This document shows positions 28,520-36,324 of a stretch of DNA of 64,000 nt, piece by piece; position 1 is the stretch's first letter, and the number at the start of each line of letters is the position of its first letter. The stretch is from Oxalobacteraceae bacterium. Its GTDB lineage: Bacteria > Pseudomonadota > Gammaproteobacteria > Burkholderiales > Burkholderiaceae_D. The notes below the pieces were generated by a model. That model saw nothing but the letters and a program-made list of their open reading frames with translations. It searched no databases and was not told where the DNA came from. The stretch lies in assembly GCA_027485795.1 (NCBI GenBank), contig JAIXQK010000105.1:1-64000 (forward strand), given 5' to 3'. The position numbers and the translations under genes were made by a program.

Positions 28520-30148
28520 TCAGAGCACCTCACTCGCGTGATCCGCCAACCGGGATCGTTCGCCACGCGCCAGCGTCACATGCCCACTGTGTGACCAACC
28601 TTTGAATCTATCAACCACATAGGTCAAGCCGCTCGAGCCCTCGGTGAGGTAAGGCGTATCGATCTGCGCGATATTACCTAAGCAGACGATCTTGGTGCCG
28701 GGGCCGGCACGTGTCACCAACGTCTTCACTTGTTTGGGCGTCAGGTTTTGTGCTTCGTCGATGATCAGGTACTTGTTGACGAAGGTGCGACCGCGCATGA
28801 AGTTGAGCGATTTGATCTTGATCCGCGAGCGAATCAATTCCTGCGTCGCTGCACGTCCCCAATCACCAGCGTCTGAATCCGATTTGTTGAGTACTTCCAG
28901 GTTATCGTCGAACGCGCCCATCCAGGGCCCCATTTTTTCTTCTTCGGTACCTGGCAAGAAGCCGATATCTTCGCCAACGGGTACGGTGACGCGGGTGACG
29001 ATAATCTCGTTATAGACCTTCGCCTCCAACACTTGTGCCAAACCTGCAGCGAGTGCGAGCAAGGTCTTGCCGGTACCAGCTTGCCCGAGCAGAGTAACGA
29101 AGTCGCACTCGGGATCCATCAGCAGGTTGAGCGCGAAATTTTGCTCGCGGTTACGAGCGGTGATACCCCAGACATTGTTTCTGCTATGGCCGTAATCGCG
29201 CAGGGTACGCAGGACGGCGGTCTTACCGTTGATCTGTACCACCTGACCATTAAACGGTGCTTCACCGTTTTTAGGTTCGGTGTAAACAAACTGGTTAACC
29301 AGCATCGCCGGCACCATAGGACCAGTGACTCGGTAATAGGTTGTGCTAAACCCGTGACGATTTTCTTGCCACGACTCCATGCCCTTGCCGTGCTTGACCC
29401 AGAAATCGTCGGGCAGCTGCAGGATGCCACCATAGAGCAAGTCGGTGTCTTCAAGCACATGGTCGTTGAAGTACTCTTCAGCCGGCAGGCCGAGCGCACG
29501 CGCTTTGATCCGCATGTTGATGTCTTTCGACACCAGCACCACCGGACGCCCCTGCTGGGATTGCAGCGCGCGCACGACACCTAGAATCTGGTTATCTGCC
29601 TTACCCTCGGGAAGGCCCTCAGGCAGCGCCCAGTTCTGCAACTTGGTCTGGAAATACAAACGGCCACCAGCATCTTTGTTGCCCAACTTACTGAGCGGGA
29701 TGCCGCTATCAATCGCACCCTCAGACACGTCGGCTACCAGCGCATCCAGCGAGCGCGACACTTGACGGGCGTTACGAGCGACCTCGGACATCCCCTTTTT
29801 GTGGTTGTCCAACTCTTCCAGCGTGATCATCGGCAGATAGACATCGTGTTCCTCGAAACGGAACAGTGAGGTCGGGTCATGCATCAGGACATTAGTGTCG
29901 AGTACGAACAGCTTAGTGATGCCGCGCTTGTCGGCGAGTTTGCTGGTCTGTGATTTACCGGCGCTATCCGACCGTGCTTTGCGCTCGGCGGGTTTTTCAG
30001 CGGCAAGCAACTCGGTCTTGGCCTTCGCCACCGGCGTGTTACTCACCAGCGCGATCGCTGGTCGGACGGTTCTGCCTTTTTCTGCCTTCGGGTAATCAGC
30101 CTGAGAGAGTAATGCTGCGGGTTTGCTGGGCATTTTAGGCAGTGGCAT
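28520..30148 (-). CDS. PIN domain-PhoH family ATPase
   Basis: A 542-aa protein. The N-terminal PIN nuclease domain begins FVLDTNVLMHDP (about residue 80) with later acidic residues, and the C-terminal PhoH ATPase has Walker A GQAGTGKTLLALAAG (about 355) and Walker B YLIIDEAQNLTPKQVKTLVTR. This PhoH2-like architecture is typical of toxin-like RNA helicase/RNase proteins such as mycobacterial PhoH2 and B. subtilis YlaK. The first 75 residues are an Ala/Lys-rich linker. The ATG at 30148 has AGAGG upstream. Biological role uncertain. Confidence 0.92.
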   Translation of the reverse strand: MPLPKMPSKPAALLSQADYPKAEKGRTVRPAIALVSNTPVAKAKTELLAAEKPAERKARSDSAGKSQTSKLADKRGITKLFVLDTNVLMHDPTSLFRFEEHDVYLPMITLEELDNHKKGMSEVARNARQVSRSLDALVADVSEGAIDSGIPLSKLGNKDAGGRLYFQTKLQNWALPEGLPEGKADNQILGVVRALQSQQGRPVVLVSKDINMRIKARALGLPAEEYFNDHVLEDTDLLYGGILQLPDDFWVKHGKGMESWQENRHGFSTTYYRVTGPMVPAMLVNQFVYTEPKNGEAPFNGQVVQINGKTAVLRTLRDYGHSRNNVWGITARNREQNFALNLLMDPECDFVTLLGQAGTGKTLLALAAGLAQVLEAKVYNEIIVTRVTVPVGEDIGFLPGTEEEKMGPWMGAFDDNLEVLNKSDSDAGDWGRAATQELIRSRIKIKSLNFMRGRTFVNKYLIIDEAQNLTPKQVKTLVTRAGPGTKIVCLGNIAQIDTPYLTEGSSGLTYVVDRFKGWSHSGHVTLARGERSRLADHASEVL

Positions 30149-30211
30149 CAGAACCTCTTTCTGAAAATAGACGCTGGAAAAAAACCGGTGGTATTTGAAT
30201 ACCGTCCGGAA

Positions 30212-30263
30212 AAAAAGAAAGGCTGTTCAAGCCGAAGGTGAGTCACCTTCTTCTCAAACAGCC
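30212..30263 (-). terminator. Intrinsic terminator downstream of bcp
   Basis: GGCTGTT (30221-30227) pairs with AACAGCC (30257-30263), and inside it GAAGGTG (30234-30240) pairs with CACCTTC (30244-30250). Read on the minus strand, the stem is followed by TTTCTTTTTTT, the expected U-tract for the transcript of bcp coming from the right. Confidence 0.75.
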
Positions 30264-30305
30264 GCTTTTGTAAATACTTTATAAGTTTCAATGGCTTAGA
30301 TAATC

Positions 30306-30782
30306 TCAGCCGAGTCCCTCGATGAATTCAAGCACCTCATCAACATGACCCGGAACTTTCACTCCTCGCCATTCTTTCACTATTTTGCCGTCAGCGTCAA
30401 TCACGAATGTAGAGCGCTCGACGCCACGAACTTTTTTGCCGTACAAAGATTTCATGACGATGACATCAAACATGGTGCAAACTTTTTCATCGCTATCCGA
30501 AATCAACTCGAAAGGTAGTCCGAGTTTTCCCTTGAACCCATCGTGCGAGCGCAAGCTATCGCGACTGATACCGAAGATTTCGGCACCTGCACGGGTGAAG
30601 CGGTCGTGCAGATCGCGGAATTGCAGGCTCTCGGCCGTGCAGCCGGGCGTATTGTCCTTGGGGTAGAAATACAAAACCACTTTTTTGCCCCGGTGTTCGG
30701 ACAGGCGAAAGCCGTCGCCGCCCGTCATTTCAGCGGTGAAATCCGGCACGGTCATGTTCAGGATGGAGGGACGGTCGTTCAT
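30306..30782 (-). CDS. bcp: Thioredoxin-dependent thiol peroxidase (Bcp/PrxQ)
   Basis: Peroxiredoxin that reduces hydrogen peroxide and organic peroxides. The peroxidatic Cys lies in PKDNTPGCTAE. The second Cys usually five residues later in E. coli Bcp is absent (Leu), so resolution must use another Cys, such as the one in EKVCTMFDV, or the enzyme works as a 1-Cys type. The length of 158 aa is normal. It begins nine bases after the Mth938-like gene and is probably cotranscribed with it. Confidence 0.93.
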   Translation of the reverse strand: MNDRPSILNMTVPDFTAEMTGGDGFRLSEHRGKKVVLYFYPKDNTPGCTAESLQFRDLHDRFTRAGAEIFGISRDSLRSHDGFKGKLGLPFELISDSDEKVCTMFDVIVMKSLYGKKVRGVERSTFVIDADGKIVKEWRGVKVPGHVDEVLEFIEGLG

Positions 30783-30791
30783 GAATACCCT

Positions 30792-31181
30792 TTACGTCAT
30801 TGATTCTGTTTGCCGCATGATTAAAGCCAGCGCCACCTTGCGACCCTCGGTCATCAGTATGTTATAAGTCCGACATGCTGCTTGATTGTCCATGCATTCC
30901 ACCCCGATACCGCGCGTCAGAAGTCCGCACATCAGTCGGGGGTGCGCAAATCGTTGCTTCTTGCCAGTCCCGAGAATGAGCAGATCGGGCGAATGCGCCG
31001 CGATCGCTTCCAGATCGCTGGCTTCCAGGGCCTCGAAGGACGTCACCGGCCACGCCATGGGCGCGATCTCTGGCAGGACGATCAGGCTGTAATCAAAACG
31101 GATCGCATTGATTTCGATCCAGTCATCGTCGTAGCCGGTGACCGTCTGGTATTGCTGGGTCGATGTGGCATGCAGCTTCAT
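30792..31181 (-). CDS. Mth938-like domain protein (DUF498/NDUFAF3 family)
   Basis: A 129-aa protein from the ATG at 31181, starting MKLHATSTQQYQTVTGYD; an in-frame upstream start at 31244 is less likely. The central LLILGTGKKQRFAHPRLM and the C-terminal ACRTYNILMTEGRKVALALI motifs are the signature of the Mth938 fold, whose eukaryotic member NDUFAF3 assists complex I assembly. Bacterial function is not known. It forms a probable two-gene operon with bcp and is divergent from alaA. Confidence 0.88.
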   Translation of the reverse strand: MKLHATSTQQYQTVTGYDDDWIEINAIRFDYSLIVLPEIAPMAWPVTSFEALEASDLEAIAAHSPDLLILGTGKKQRFAHPRLMCGLLTRGIGVECMDNQAACRTYNILMTEGRKVALALIMRQTESMT

Positions 31182-31307
31182 GGCAGGGCAGATTTTATCC
31201 CGAACCCAAGTGTCTGCATGGAAAAACGAGCCAACTTGGGGCAAAATGGCTGTTTACCGTGCGGCAGCGCAGCTGTCCGGCCGGTCCATTCCCTTGAAGA
31301 GTCGGCA

Positions 31308-32534
31308 GTGAAAACAATTCAGAAATCCCTCAAGTTGGCAGACGTCTGCTACGACATCCGCGGACCGGTGCTGGAGAAAGCCCGCCAGATGGAGGAAGAG
31401 GGCCACAAGATCATCAAGCTCAACATCGGTAATCTGGCGCCCTTTGGCTTTGACGCGCCCGAAGAGATTGTGCAGGACATGATCCGCAACATGGGCAATG
31501 CAGCGGGCTACACCGACTCCAAGGGTTTGTTCGCACCGCGCAAGGCGATTATGCAGTACTGCCAGGAAAAGAAAATCGCCGGTGTCTCGATCGACGATAT
31601 CTATCTGGGCAACGGCGCCTCCGAGTTGATCGTCATGAGCATGAATGCCTTGCTGAATAGTGGTGATGAGGTACTGGTGCCGGCGCCCGACTACCCATTA
31701 TGGACGGCCGCAGTCAGTCTCTCGGGTGGTAACCCTGTGCATTACCTGTGTGATGAGCAGGCCAGCTGGTATCCCGATATTGACGATATCAAGCGCAAGA
31801 TCACGCCGAACACACGCGCGATCGTCGTTATCAACCCAAATAACCCGACAGGTGCGCTGTACCCCACCGAGGTCCTGCAGCAAATTGTTGAACTTGCGCG
31901 CCAGAACGAACTGATTATATTTGCCGATGAGATTTACGATCGCGTTCTGTACGATGGCAGTACCCATACCTCAATCGCTTCGCTGGCAGATGACGTGCTC
32001 TTCATTACGCTCAACGGGCTCTCAAAAAATTATCGCTCCTGCGGCTACCGCGCTGGGTGGATGATCGTCTCGGGTGAAAAGCGTCTGGCGAAGGACTACA
32101 TCGAGGGCTTGAACATGCTGGCGTCGATGCGGCTATGTGCCAATGTGCCCGGCCAGTTCGCAATCCAGACCGCACTCGGCGGCTACCAAAGCATCAATGA
32201 TCTGGTAGCGCCGCAAGGTCGTTTAACCCGACAGCGCGATTTGGCTCACAAGCTGTTGACCGAGATTCCGGGCGTCACCTGCGTCAAGCCAAAGTCGGCG
32301 CTGTATATGTTTCCCCGCCTGGATCCGAAGATTTATCCGATCGAGAACGATCAGCAGTTCGCCTACGATTTATTAGCCGAGGAGCGTGTGCTGATTGTGC
32401 AGGGGACAGGCTTTAATTGGCCGAAACCGGATCATTTCCGCGTCGTGTTCTTGCCGAACGTCGATGATCTCGAAGTCGCTTTTGGCCGTATCGTTCATTT
32501 TCTAGACGGCTACCGTCGGCGCCACGCGCGCTAG
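31308..32534 (+). CDS. alaA: Alanine/glutamate-pyruvate transaminase, AlaA-like
   Basis: PLP-dependent fold-type I aminotransferase (408 aa) that makes alanine from pyruvate and glutamate. The N terminus MKTIQKSLKLADVCYDIRG (GTG start at 31308), the NPNNPTGALYP substrate motif and the PLP lysine in LNGLSKNYRSCGYRAGW match AlaA/YfbQ. The reading frame is open well upstream, but the family start and the absence of similarity there exclude the longer form. hom follows within 12 bp, the usual betaproteobacterial arrangement. Confidence 0.93.
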   Translation: MKTIQKSLKLADVCYDIRGPVLEKARQMEEEGHKIIKLNIGNLAPFGFDAPEEIVQDMIRNMGNAAGYTDSKGLFAPRKAIMQYCQEKKIAGVSIDDIYLGNGASELIVMSMNALLNSGDEVLVPAPDYPLWTAAVSLSGGNPVHYLCDEQASWYPDIDDIKRKITPNTRAIVVINPNNPTGALYPTEVLQQIVELARQNELIIFADEIYDRVLYDGSTHTSIASLADDVLFITLNGLSKNYRSCGYRAGWMIVSGEKRLAKDYIEGLNMLASMRLCANVPGQFAIQTALGGYQSINDLVAPQGRLTRQRDLAHKLLTEIPGVTCVKPKSALYMFPRLDPKIYPIENDQQFAYDLLAEERVLIVQGTGFNWPKPDHFRVVFLPNVDDLEVAFGRIVHFLDGYRRRHAR

Positions 32535-32545
32535 AGGGCCATGAC

Positions 32546-33871
32546 ATGAAAGCATCTGTGATGAAACCGATCAGAGTCGGCATACTGGGTATTGGTACCG
32601 TGGGTAGCGGCACCTTCAACGTATTACGTCGTAATCAGGAAGAGATACGGCGTCGAGCGGGCAGGGCGATCGAGGTGGTGATGGTGGCTGATCTAGATAC
32701 CGAGCGCGCCAGGCAGATCACCGGTGGCTCTGTTGAGATCGTGAGCGATGCGCGGCTGGTTGTTGCTCACCCTGACATCGATATCGTGATCGAATTGATC
32801 GGTGGCGATGGTATCGCCCGCGAACTGATGATGACGGCGATCGCCAATGGCAAGCATGTCGTGACGGCGAACAAGGCACTGTTGGCCAAGCACGGTACTG
32901 AAATCTTTCGCGCCGCCGAAGAAAAAGGGGTGATGGTCGCCTTCGAGGCGGCTGTCGCGGGGGGTATTCCGATCATCAAAGCGCTGCGTGAGGGCTTGAC
33001 TGCGAATCGCATACAGTGGATCGCCGGCATCATTAACGGCACCACCAACTTCATCTTGTCCGAGATGCGCGACAAAGGTCTCGACTTCGATGTCGTGCTG
33101 AAGCAGGCCCAAGCACTTGGTTATGCCGAAGCCGATCCGACCTTTGATATCGAGGGCGTCGACGCTGCGCACAAGGCAACCATCATGTCCGCCATCGCTT
33201 TCGGGGTGCCGGTGCAGTTTGACAAGGCTCATGTCGAGGGCATTACCAAGCTGTCAGCAACCGACATCCGGTACGCCGAGCAACTCGGCTATCGAATCAA
33301 ACTGCTCGGTATTGCACGTCGCGTCGAGGCCGGGATTGAGTTGCGAGTGCACCCCACGCTGATCCCGGCGAGTCGACTGATTGCCAATGTCGAGGGCGCC
33401 ATGAACGCGGTACTGGTACAAGGCGATGCCGTCGGCGCAACCCTCTACTACGGCAAAGGCGCTGGCTCAGAGCCCACCGCTTCTGCGGTCATCGCTGATC
33501 TAGTAGATATCACCCGCCTTGCCACTGCCGATCCTGAGCATCGGGTGCCCTACCTGGCCTTCCAGTCGAATCAGATGGCAGATACGCCGATTCTGCCGAT
33601 GTCAGAAGTCACCACCAGCTACTATCTACGAATGCGGGTCGCTGACAAGCCGGGCGTGCTGGCTGACGTGACCCGGATCCTGGCAGATGCATCGATCTCA
33701 ATCGATGCCATGCTGCAGAAAGAAGCCGGTGAGGGCGAGACCCAAACCGACTTAATCATCCTGACGCATGAAACGAAAGAGAAGCAAGTCAACCGCGCCA
33801 TCGATGCAATCGAAGACCTGAGCACAGTCGCTGGCAAAGTCCATAGGATCCGGCTTGAGCACCTAGGTTGA
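32546..33871 (+). CDS. hom: Homoserine dehydrogenase
   Basis: Reduces aspartate semialdehyde to homoserine for threonine and methionine synthesis. The NAD(P)-binding motif VGILGIGTVGSGT is at the N terminus, the catalytic region INGTTNFILSEM and the GKGAGSEPTASAV motif are mid-protein, and a C-terminal ACT domain (YYLRMRVADKPGVLADV) is present for feedback control. The 441-aa length is normal. The ATG at 32546 has GAGGG upstream; ATG at 32561 is an alternative. thrC, which normally follows, is absent: the T3SS locus begins 21 bp later. Confidence 0.95.
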   Translation: MKASVMKPIRVGILGIGTVGSGTFNVLRRNQEEIRRRAGRAIEVVMVADLDTERARQITGGSVEIVSDARLVVAHPDIDIVIELIGGDGIARELMMTAIANGKHVVTANKALLAKHGTEIFRAAEEKGVMVAFEAAVAGGIPIIKALREGLTANRIQWIAGIINGTTNFILSEMRDKGLDFDVVLKQAQALGYAEADPTFDIEGVDAAHKATIMSAIAFGVPVQFDKAHVEGITKLSATDIRYAEQLGYRIKLLGIARRVEAGIELRVHPTLIPASRLIANVEGAMNAVLVQGDAVGATLYYGKGAGSEPTASAVIADLVDITRLATADPEHRVPYLAFQSNQMADTPILPMSEVTTSYYLRMRVADKPGVLADVTRILADASISIDAMLQKEAGEGETQTDLIILTHETKEKQVNRAIDAIEDLSTVAGKVHRIRLEHLG

Positions 33872-33892
33872 TGTGACGAGCCAGTCAGCGAC

Positions 33893-34135
33893 TCAACCAA
33901 TTTTTGCTGCGACGCCTTTCAGTGAATCAGACATTTCTTTAATAATGTTGGCGAAAGTCGTCGCAGTCACCGTATACCGGGCAATCAGATACTGCAAACG
34001 AAGTAACTGAGCGGTGGTCACCTCGCTGCCATCGTTGATGGCGCCAAGCTCTGTTCGTAATAAATCTTCGTTATCCCGCATCTTCGGGTCAATTTTTTCG
34101 TAGATGTTTTTTAGTCCTGTGCTGGCAAGTGACAT
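33893..34135 (-). CDS. sctF: T3SS needle protein SctF
   Basis: An 80-aa helical-hairpin protein with the needle-subunit C terminus: LLRLQYLIARYT followed by IIKEMSDSLKGVAAKI, aligning by eye with SPI-2 SsaG (IKAQFALQQYS ... IKDMLSGIIAKI). Needle subunits polymerise into the extracellular hollow needle. An inner-rod identity is less likely because a separate sctI is present at 44044. A strong Shine-Dalgarno (AAAGGAG) precedes the ATG. It follows the co-chaperone and sctD on minus, an order (D-E-F) also seen in chlamydial and Bordetella loci. Confidence 0.85.
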   Translation of the reverse strand: MSLASTGLKNIYEKIDPKMRDNEDLLRTELGAINDGSEVTTAQLLRLQYLIARYTVTATTFANIIKEMSDSLKGVAAKIG

Positions 34136-34168
34136 AATTTTCTCCTTTGGTCGATCGGTGTTTGCTAA

Positions 34169-34459
34169 TCAATGACTATCATCTTTATGTCCAGCGTGAT
34201 ACAGCTGCATCGCTAGCGCTGCTGCCTGTACCGCTTGTCGCGCAGCACTAAGCTGTCGATATTCCTCACTCGGTTTCATTTCACGGCTCTGTTGCTCAAG
34301 TCGACGTTCGAGTCGAGTAAGCATGTCGTCGATTGTCTTGGATAGTGACTCAGCATTTTTTTCGGAATCCTTACTTCCGTCCAAATAATGCGCCAAATCG
34401 GCGACCATATCATCGGTAACGTCGACATAGTCGGTGGATTGGTTCATGTTTGCATTCAT
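34169..34459 (-). CDS. Putative needle co-chaperone, SctE-like (YscE/CdsE position)
   Basis: A 96-aa, Asp/Glu-rich helical protein from the ATG at 34459 with AAAGG seven bases upstream. Two long helices are predicted by composition (about 30-60 and 65-90) with no hydrophobic segment. Sequence similarity to YscE-type proteins is too weak to prove by eye; the assignment rests on size, fold and its place between sctD and sctF. YscE-type proteins keep needle monomers unpolymerised in the cytoplasm. Confidence 0.55.
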   Translation of the reverse strand: MNANMNQSTDYVDVTDDMVADLAHYLDGSKDSEKNAESLSKTIDDMLTRLERRLEQQSREMKPSEEYRQLSAARQAVQAAALAMQLYHAGHKDDSH

Positions 34460-34478
34460 GGTCGAACCTTTCAATCAT

Positions 34479-35849
34479 TTATCGAGGTAATCGGTAACGA
34501 AGCGTGCCATCAAAAATAACCTCATCATCTCGAATAGCCGTGATGGTGTGGCCATTGGCTTCGCCACCTACGCCAAGTCGTTGGCCGGTGTCAGTGATTA
34601 CAAAAGGCATCGCGCCACTGACGACAGTTTGAATATTGATTGGAGGACGTTTTTGCTGCACAGTGATCATGGCGCGAATTGGCAATAGTCGACCGAACTC
34701 CTCATCAAACTGAACTAGCAGTGTTTCCCAGCGACGTAATTCCTCCTCGGTCAGACTGCCTCTTACCGTAAATTCGGGTTGCTTCGACAAAATCTGAAAT
34801 TTTTTTGATAGGTCAGCAATGTTCAGTCGATCAGAAAGCAGTGAGGGTAACTCCTCAGTGGTTTGAAGTGATGCATCAACACTTCTCAGTCCGGGCACTG
34901 CCGATCGTAAGTTTTCAAGTAGCTCATCTCGTGCTACTTTCGAAACCACAACGCCACGAAGGTTGGCTACGCCATTTTTCAGATCGACTATCTGCACCAT
35001 GGCGCGCGTGCCTTCTTGGCGGTACTTTTGTACCACCGTAGCTGCACTTTCCTGCATCACATCATCCTGATAAATCTGCGTGACCGCTGTGTTGTCGTAT
35101 TTACGAATCAGCATCTGCATGCGATTGGCCATGGCTTTGTCACTGGCATAGGCAGTCACTTGAAGTACGCCACCATTTCGGGAAGTCACTCGAATTTCTC
35201 GGCCAGGGAAAGCCTCGGTCAGGCGCTCACTGAGCGTGCCGCTGGCGGGGGGCTCAGCGTTTTGTACGACAAGCTCGTTGTCAAGATGCGCAGGCTGATT
35301 GACTAGCCATAAAGCGCCAGCAATACCAAGAACAGCAATGGTGGCGAGTCCGATCAACGAGAAAATCAGTACGCGCCTTGCCCGTGCACGTTGCGATATG
35401 AGATCGGTCTCCTCTTGCGTAAGTGGCGCTTCATGAAACGTTGCCGCTGAGGTTTCTGCTACCGCGGGTGATGCTGGCGCAGGACTCGGTTGGGGAATCA
35501 GCGCCTCAGTCGATGGCCATGGTGCATCCACCTCGTCGATACTGATCCAGATACCGCCCAGTTCCACCGGCATGCCGAGTGCCAGTGGTGCATCCTCAGA
35601 AATCGGACTGCCATGTGCATCGAGCACACCACCGTCAACAGGGCCAATAGATGCCAGATCACCGTCGATTTTTAGCTTGGCGTGCGTGCCCTTCAATCGT
35701 GGGCCAGCGAGCATCACATCGCATTCATCGTCGGTGCCGAGCAGATACTCACCGACAGAGAGAGTCAGGCGGCTACCAGATTGCGGGCCATGCAGTACCC
35801 GCAATTCCAGTTGGGGCAGCAAAGTCTCCAGATGTGGCTCAATTTTCAT
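34479..35849 (-). CDS. sctD: T3SS inner-membrane ring protein SctD
   Basis: A 456-aa bitopic protein of the YscD/MxiG/PrgH group. The N-terminal FHA-like cytoplasmic domain (LRVLHGPQSGSRLTL, about 15-110) is followed by a Pro/Ala linker, a single membrane segment (about 160-180, LIFSLIGLATIAVLG) and a large periplasmic part with repeated ring-building motifs (about 200-450). It forms the outer of the two inner-membrane rings with SctJ. GGAGG precedes the ATG at 35849. First gene of the minus-strand sctD-E-F operon, divergent from the STAS gene; I found no GGAAC box for it. Confidence 0.9.
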   Translation of the reverse strand: MKIEPHLETLLPQLELRVLHGPQSGSRLTLSVGEYLLGTDDECDVMLAGPRLKGTHAKLKIDGDLASIGPVDGGVLDAHGSPISEDAPLALGMPVELGGIWISIDEVDAPWPSTEALIPQPSPAPASPAVAETSAATFHEAPLTQEETDLISQRARARRVLIFSLIGLATIAVLGIAGALWLVNQPAHLDNELVVQNAEPPASGTLSERLTEAFPGREIRVTSRNGGVLQVTAYASDKAMANRMQMLIRKYDNTAVTQIYQDDVMQESAATVVQKYRQEGTRAMVQIVDLKNGVANLRGVVVSKVARDELLENLRSAVPGLRSVDASLQTTEELPSLLSDRLNIADLSKKFQILSKQPEFTVRGSLTEEELRRWETLLVQFDEEFGRLLPIRAMITVQQKRPPINIQTVVSGAMPFVITDTGQRLGVGGEANGHTITAIRDDEVIFDGTLRYRLPR

Positions 35850-35861
35850 AAGCCTCCAGCA

Positions 35862-35890
35862 AGAACTTTCGTCTTAGACACGCTACAATC
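35862..35890 (+). promoter_or_regulatory. Putative ECF-type T3SS promoter upstream of the STAS gene (variant)
   Basis: AGAAC (35862-35866), 16 bases, CTACAATC (35883-35890). It matches the GGAAC-N16-NNAC pattern of the other boxes except for the first base, and lies about 30 bp before the STAS start. Weakest member of the set. Confidence 0.45.
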
Positions 35891-35918
35891 CCGGAAACAA
35901 TGAAAATTCTTTCTTTGC

Positions 35919-36281
35919 ATGCACATACAATCTGAATCGCATGGCACCCTCTTCGTTGTACGACCCGAGGGTGATATCAGTAACGCGGCGGCGACAGCAC
36001 TCGATGAACTGCTCGAGGCAGCCATTGATGATGGCGCGCGACTGATGGTATTTGACTGCACCGGGCTGTCATATATTTCCAGTGATGGTTTGCGGGTATT
36101 GCTGAAGACACTGCGCCGCTTGCGTGATACCGACGGTCGGGCGGTACTGGCTGCAACGGGTGACAAGGTTCGCAGTGTTCTCGAGGCGAGCGGCCTGATG
36201 GCACTGATTGAAGAATTCGATTCTCCTGAAGCTGCGGTGGCTGCACTGACTGGCGGGCACGGCCAGCCGAACAGCCACTGA
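35919..36281 (+). CDS. STAS-domain anti-sigma factor antagonist (BtrV-like)
   Basis: A 120-aa SpoIIAA/RsbV-type protein: RPEGDISNAAATALDELL near the N terminus and the phosphorylatable serine motif FDCTGLSYISSDGLRVLL with Ser54/Ser55. In Bordetella, BtrV with the kinase BtrW and phosphatase BtrU forms a partner switch that controls T3S expression and secretion. This gene sits alone between sctD and sctV; no BtrW or BtrU homologue is in the window, so they would have to be elsewhere. A regulatory role for this T3SS is inference from position. Confidence 0.85.
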   Translation: MHIQSESHGTLFVVRPEGDISNAAATALDELLEAAIDDGARLMVFDCTGLSYISSDGLRVLLKTLRRLRDTDGRAVLAATGDKVRSVLEASGLMALIEEFDSPEAAVAALTGGHGQPNSH

Positions 36282-36324
36282 TGACAGCGATCGTCCCGAA
36301 CAGCATAGTCGCTACTTGTACAGT

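Noticed and set aside
28692..29765. Long plus-strand frames opposite the PhoH gene
   Set aside because: Shadows of a well-supported 542-aa gene with Walker motifs.
33893..34135. Inner-rod (SctI) identity for the 80-aa protein
   Set aside because: Needle and rod proteins are related, but a 151-aa protein next to sctJ fits SctI better, and the D-E-F order points to the needle.
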